A stretch of DNA of 64,000 nt, from the NCBI RefSeq assembly GCF_020215665.1, contig NZ_CP084061.1, positions 4,555,001 to 4,619,000 of the forward strand, in the 5' to 3' direction. Numbering within the stretch: the stretch's first letter is position 1; each line of letters opens with the position of its first letter. The DNA is from Blautia parvula. GTDB lineage: Bacteria; Bacillota; Clostridia; Lachnospirales; Lachnospiraceae. The notes below the pieces were generated by a model that was not told the DNA's origin, did not search any database, and was given only the letters and a program-made list of their open reading frames with translations. The translations under genes were made by a program, and so were the position numbers. Positions 62,782-64,000 of this stretch are shown in pieces.

Positions 62782-63624
62782 ATGTTAAATAAAAGAAACC
62801 GTGTTATCAGCAAGATTGTCACCTATGTATCCCTGGTGTTTTTTTCAGCCATCTGTATTTTCCCCTTTTTGTGGATGCTTCTGTCAGCGCTGAAGCCTAA
62901 GACAGAGATACGTACGGCAACGCCGTCACTTTTGATCCATGCCCCGACTCTGGAAAATTTTAAAAGGGTACTGGTGGATGTGGGATTTTTGCAGTATATT
63001 AAAAATAGCTTTTTTGTTTCTATTGTGGCATGTGTTCTCTCTATGATCATAGCTGTCATGGCAGGATACGCCCTGAGCCGGTATTATAAGATGAAACTGG
63101 TGAAGACCTCCAATCTGGCAATGATGCTCTCACAGATGATTCCCGGTGTGCTGCTTTTAGTGCCCCTGTATCTGATCATGCAGAAAATGCAGATTCTGGA
63201 GTCCTATACTTCTCTGATTCTGGCTTATACCACTTTTGTAATACCCTTGTGCACCTTTATGATGAGCAGCTTTTTCGATACTGTGCCTTTAGCGCTTGAG
63301 GAGGCTGCGGAGATTGACGGGTGCAATAAGGCGCAGACTATTTTTAAGATCATATTGCCCTTATCTCTGCCAAGCCTGGTGTCCACAGGACTTTACGCTT
63401 TTATCAATGCATGGAATGAGTTCATGTTCGGATACATATTTATCTCCACCGACAAATACCGGACACTGACACCTGCCATCATGCTGTTTAAAGGGGTAAA
63501 CACGGTTGACTGGGGCGGCCTCATGGCCGGTTCCGTGGTTGCCGTGATTCCTGTTACCTTTATTTTCCTGTTCCTGCAGAGGTATTTCCTGGCAGGATTA
63601 ATGAGCGGTTCAGTGAAGGGCTGA
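62782..63624 (+). CDS. CUT1 sugar ABC transporter permease, MalG-like (module 3)
   Basis: A 280-residue permease with six membrane helices and coupling loop EEAAEIDGCNKAQTIFKIILP near residue 173. AAAGGAGGAGA precedes the ATG. It ends 13 bases before the GH36 gene, so import and hydrolysis are co-expressed. Confidence 0.93.
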   Translation: MLNKRNRVISKIVTYVSLVFFSAICIFPFLWMLLSALKPKTEIRTATPSLLIHAPTLENFKRVLVDVGFLQYIKNSFFVSIVACVLSMIIAVMAGYALSRYYKMKLVKTSNLAMMLSQMIPGVLLLVPLYLIMQKMQILESYTSLILAYTTFVIPLCTFMMSSFFDTVPLALEEAAEIDGCNKAQTIFKIILPLSLPSLVSTGLYAFINAWNEFMFGYIFISTDKYRTLTPAIMLFKGVNTVDWGGLMAGSVVAVIPVTFIFLFLQRYFLAGLMSGSVKG

Positions 63625-63637
63625 CGGGAGGAAAAAA

Positions 63638-64000
63638 ATGAAGAGAATCGAATTATATGAGAACAAGATCCATATGCTGTGGGAGGTGACAGATGCCGGA
63701 GAGATCAAACTGCTGCACTTTTCCGCACTGCCCTTTGATGAGAAGACGCTGACCTCAGAGACGGGGACCCAGTCCTTTTATCCGGTGGAGATCCTGGTTA
63801 CGGGCCAGGACCGTGTGGGAGAACGGCATGGTCATAAGTATATCCAGACTTCCCCGGGATACAGGATGAAATACAGAGAATTCAGAGATTTCCGTAACGA
63901 ACTGGGAAGGAAACTGGAGGTAGTGACAGAAGATGACATTACCGGCCTTGATGTTACCAGCCATTATCAGTTCTATGACGGGATTTCCGTGGTACGTGTC
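63638..64000 (+). CDS. Alpha-galactosidase, glycoside hydrolase family 36, N-terminal part
   Basis: The frame begins with ATG at 63638 after GGGAGGAAA and stays open to the window end (121 residues). The sequence matches the N-terminal beta-sandwich domain of GH36 enzymes: an opening strand pattern MKRIELYENKIHMLWEV and the segment with QTSPGYRMKYREFRDF near residue 70. The catalytic barrel lies beyond the window. GH36 enzymes release galactose from raffinose-family sugars and related alpha-galactosides, fitting the upstream importer. Confidence 0.75.
   Translation, partial: MKRIELYENKIHMLWEVTDAGEIKLLHFSALPFDEKTLTSETGTQSFYPVEILVTGQDRVGERHGHKYIQTSPGYRMKYREFRDFRNELGRKLEVVTEDDITGLDVTSHYQFYDGISVVRV

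Noticed and set aside
1-64000. tRNA, rRNA, CRISPR arrays, transposases and phage genes
   Set aside because: None was recognised on reading both strands; intergenic gaps are short and are explained by promoters, hairpins and the riboswitch.

Overview
The window (64 kb, moderate GC) reads as a chromosome segment of a Gram-positive, endospore-forming anaerobe of the Clostridia, most likely a gut Lachnospiraceae (Blautia-like). The reasons are the holB-ricT-tRNA methyltransferase-rsmI order, an spmA homologue, lipobox-bearing solute-binding proteins, YesM/YesN-type two-component systems next to sugar importers, an ECF S component without its own energising module, and strong AGGAGG ribosome sites. 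The genus is inferred, not shown. No rRNA, tRNA, CRISPR array, insertion sequence or prophage was recognised.

Layout. 1-4.3 kb: housekeeping genes (holB tail, ricT, yabB-like, rsmI) and a CapA-like exported protein. 4.3-7.0 kb (minus strand): GntR/HutC regulator, DUF1638 protein and a nitrilase-family amidase. 7.2-18.4 kb: spmA, then module 1: kinase, regulator, binding protein, two permeases, MFS transporter, GH31 glucosidase. 18.6-23.4 kb (minus): a 1625-residue CheB-CheR-PAS-kinase-receiver fusion. 23.7-25.9 kb (minus): two paralogous LacI regulators, divergent from 26.2-37.7 kb, a 13-gene operon with a TauABC-type importer, SDR, split transketolase, zinc dehydrogenase, Rpe-like, AraD-like and TIM-like enzymes and a LarA-like epimerase. 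37.9-39.1 kb: cobalamin riboswitch, DUF4430 protein and ECF S component. 39.2-41.9 kb: amidohydrolase and rubredoxin/glutamate-synthase-like protein. 42.0-45.1 kb: MATE exporter (minus), DapF-like racemase and a papain-fold-like protein. 45.3-53.4 kb: module 2 (importer, regulator, kinase, GH42 beta-galactosidase). 53.5-55.4 kb: Nudix hydrolase, a decayed GGDEF gene and an EamA transporter. 55.5-64 kb: module 3 (sensor-type binding protein, kinase, regulator, importer and the start of a GH36 alpha-galactosidase, cut by the window edge).

How it works together. Three separate modules each pair a histidine-kinase/AraC-regulator system with a CUT1-type oligosaccharide importer that has no ATPase of its own, so a shared MsmK-type ATPase elsewhere is implied. 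Each ends in or contains a glycosidase, giving sense-import-hydrolyse units for alpha-glucosides, beta-galactosides and alpha-galactosides.

The most unusual part is the 26.2-37.7 kb operon. It looks like a pentose-phosphate-style pathway with no kinase. Its AraD-like, TIM-like and Rpe-like enzymes keep most catalytic residues but have changed several residues that normally hold the substrate phosphate. Its two importer ATPases are degenerate in complementary motifs. I infer a pathway for a non-phosphorylated or otherwise anionic (for example sulfonated or carboxylated) sugar-like compound; the substrate is unknown.
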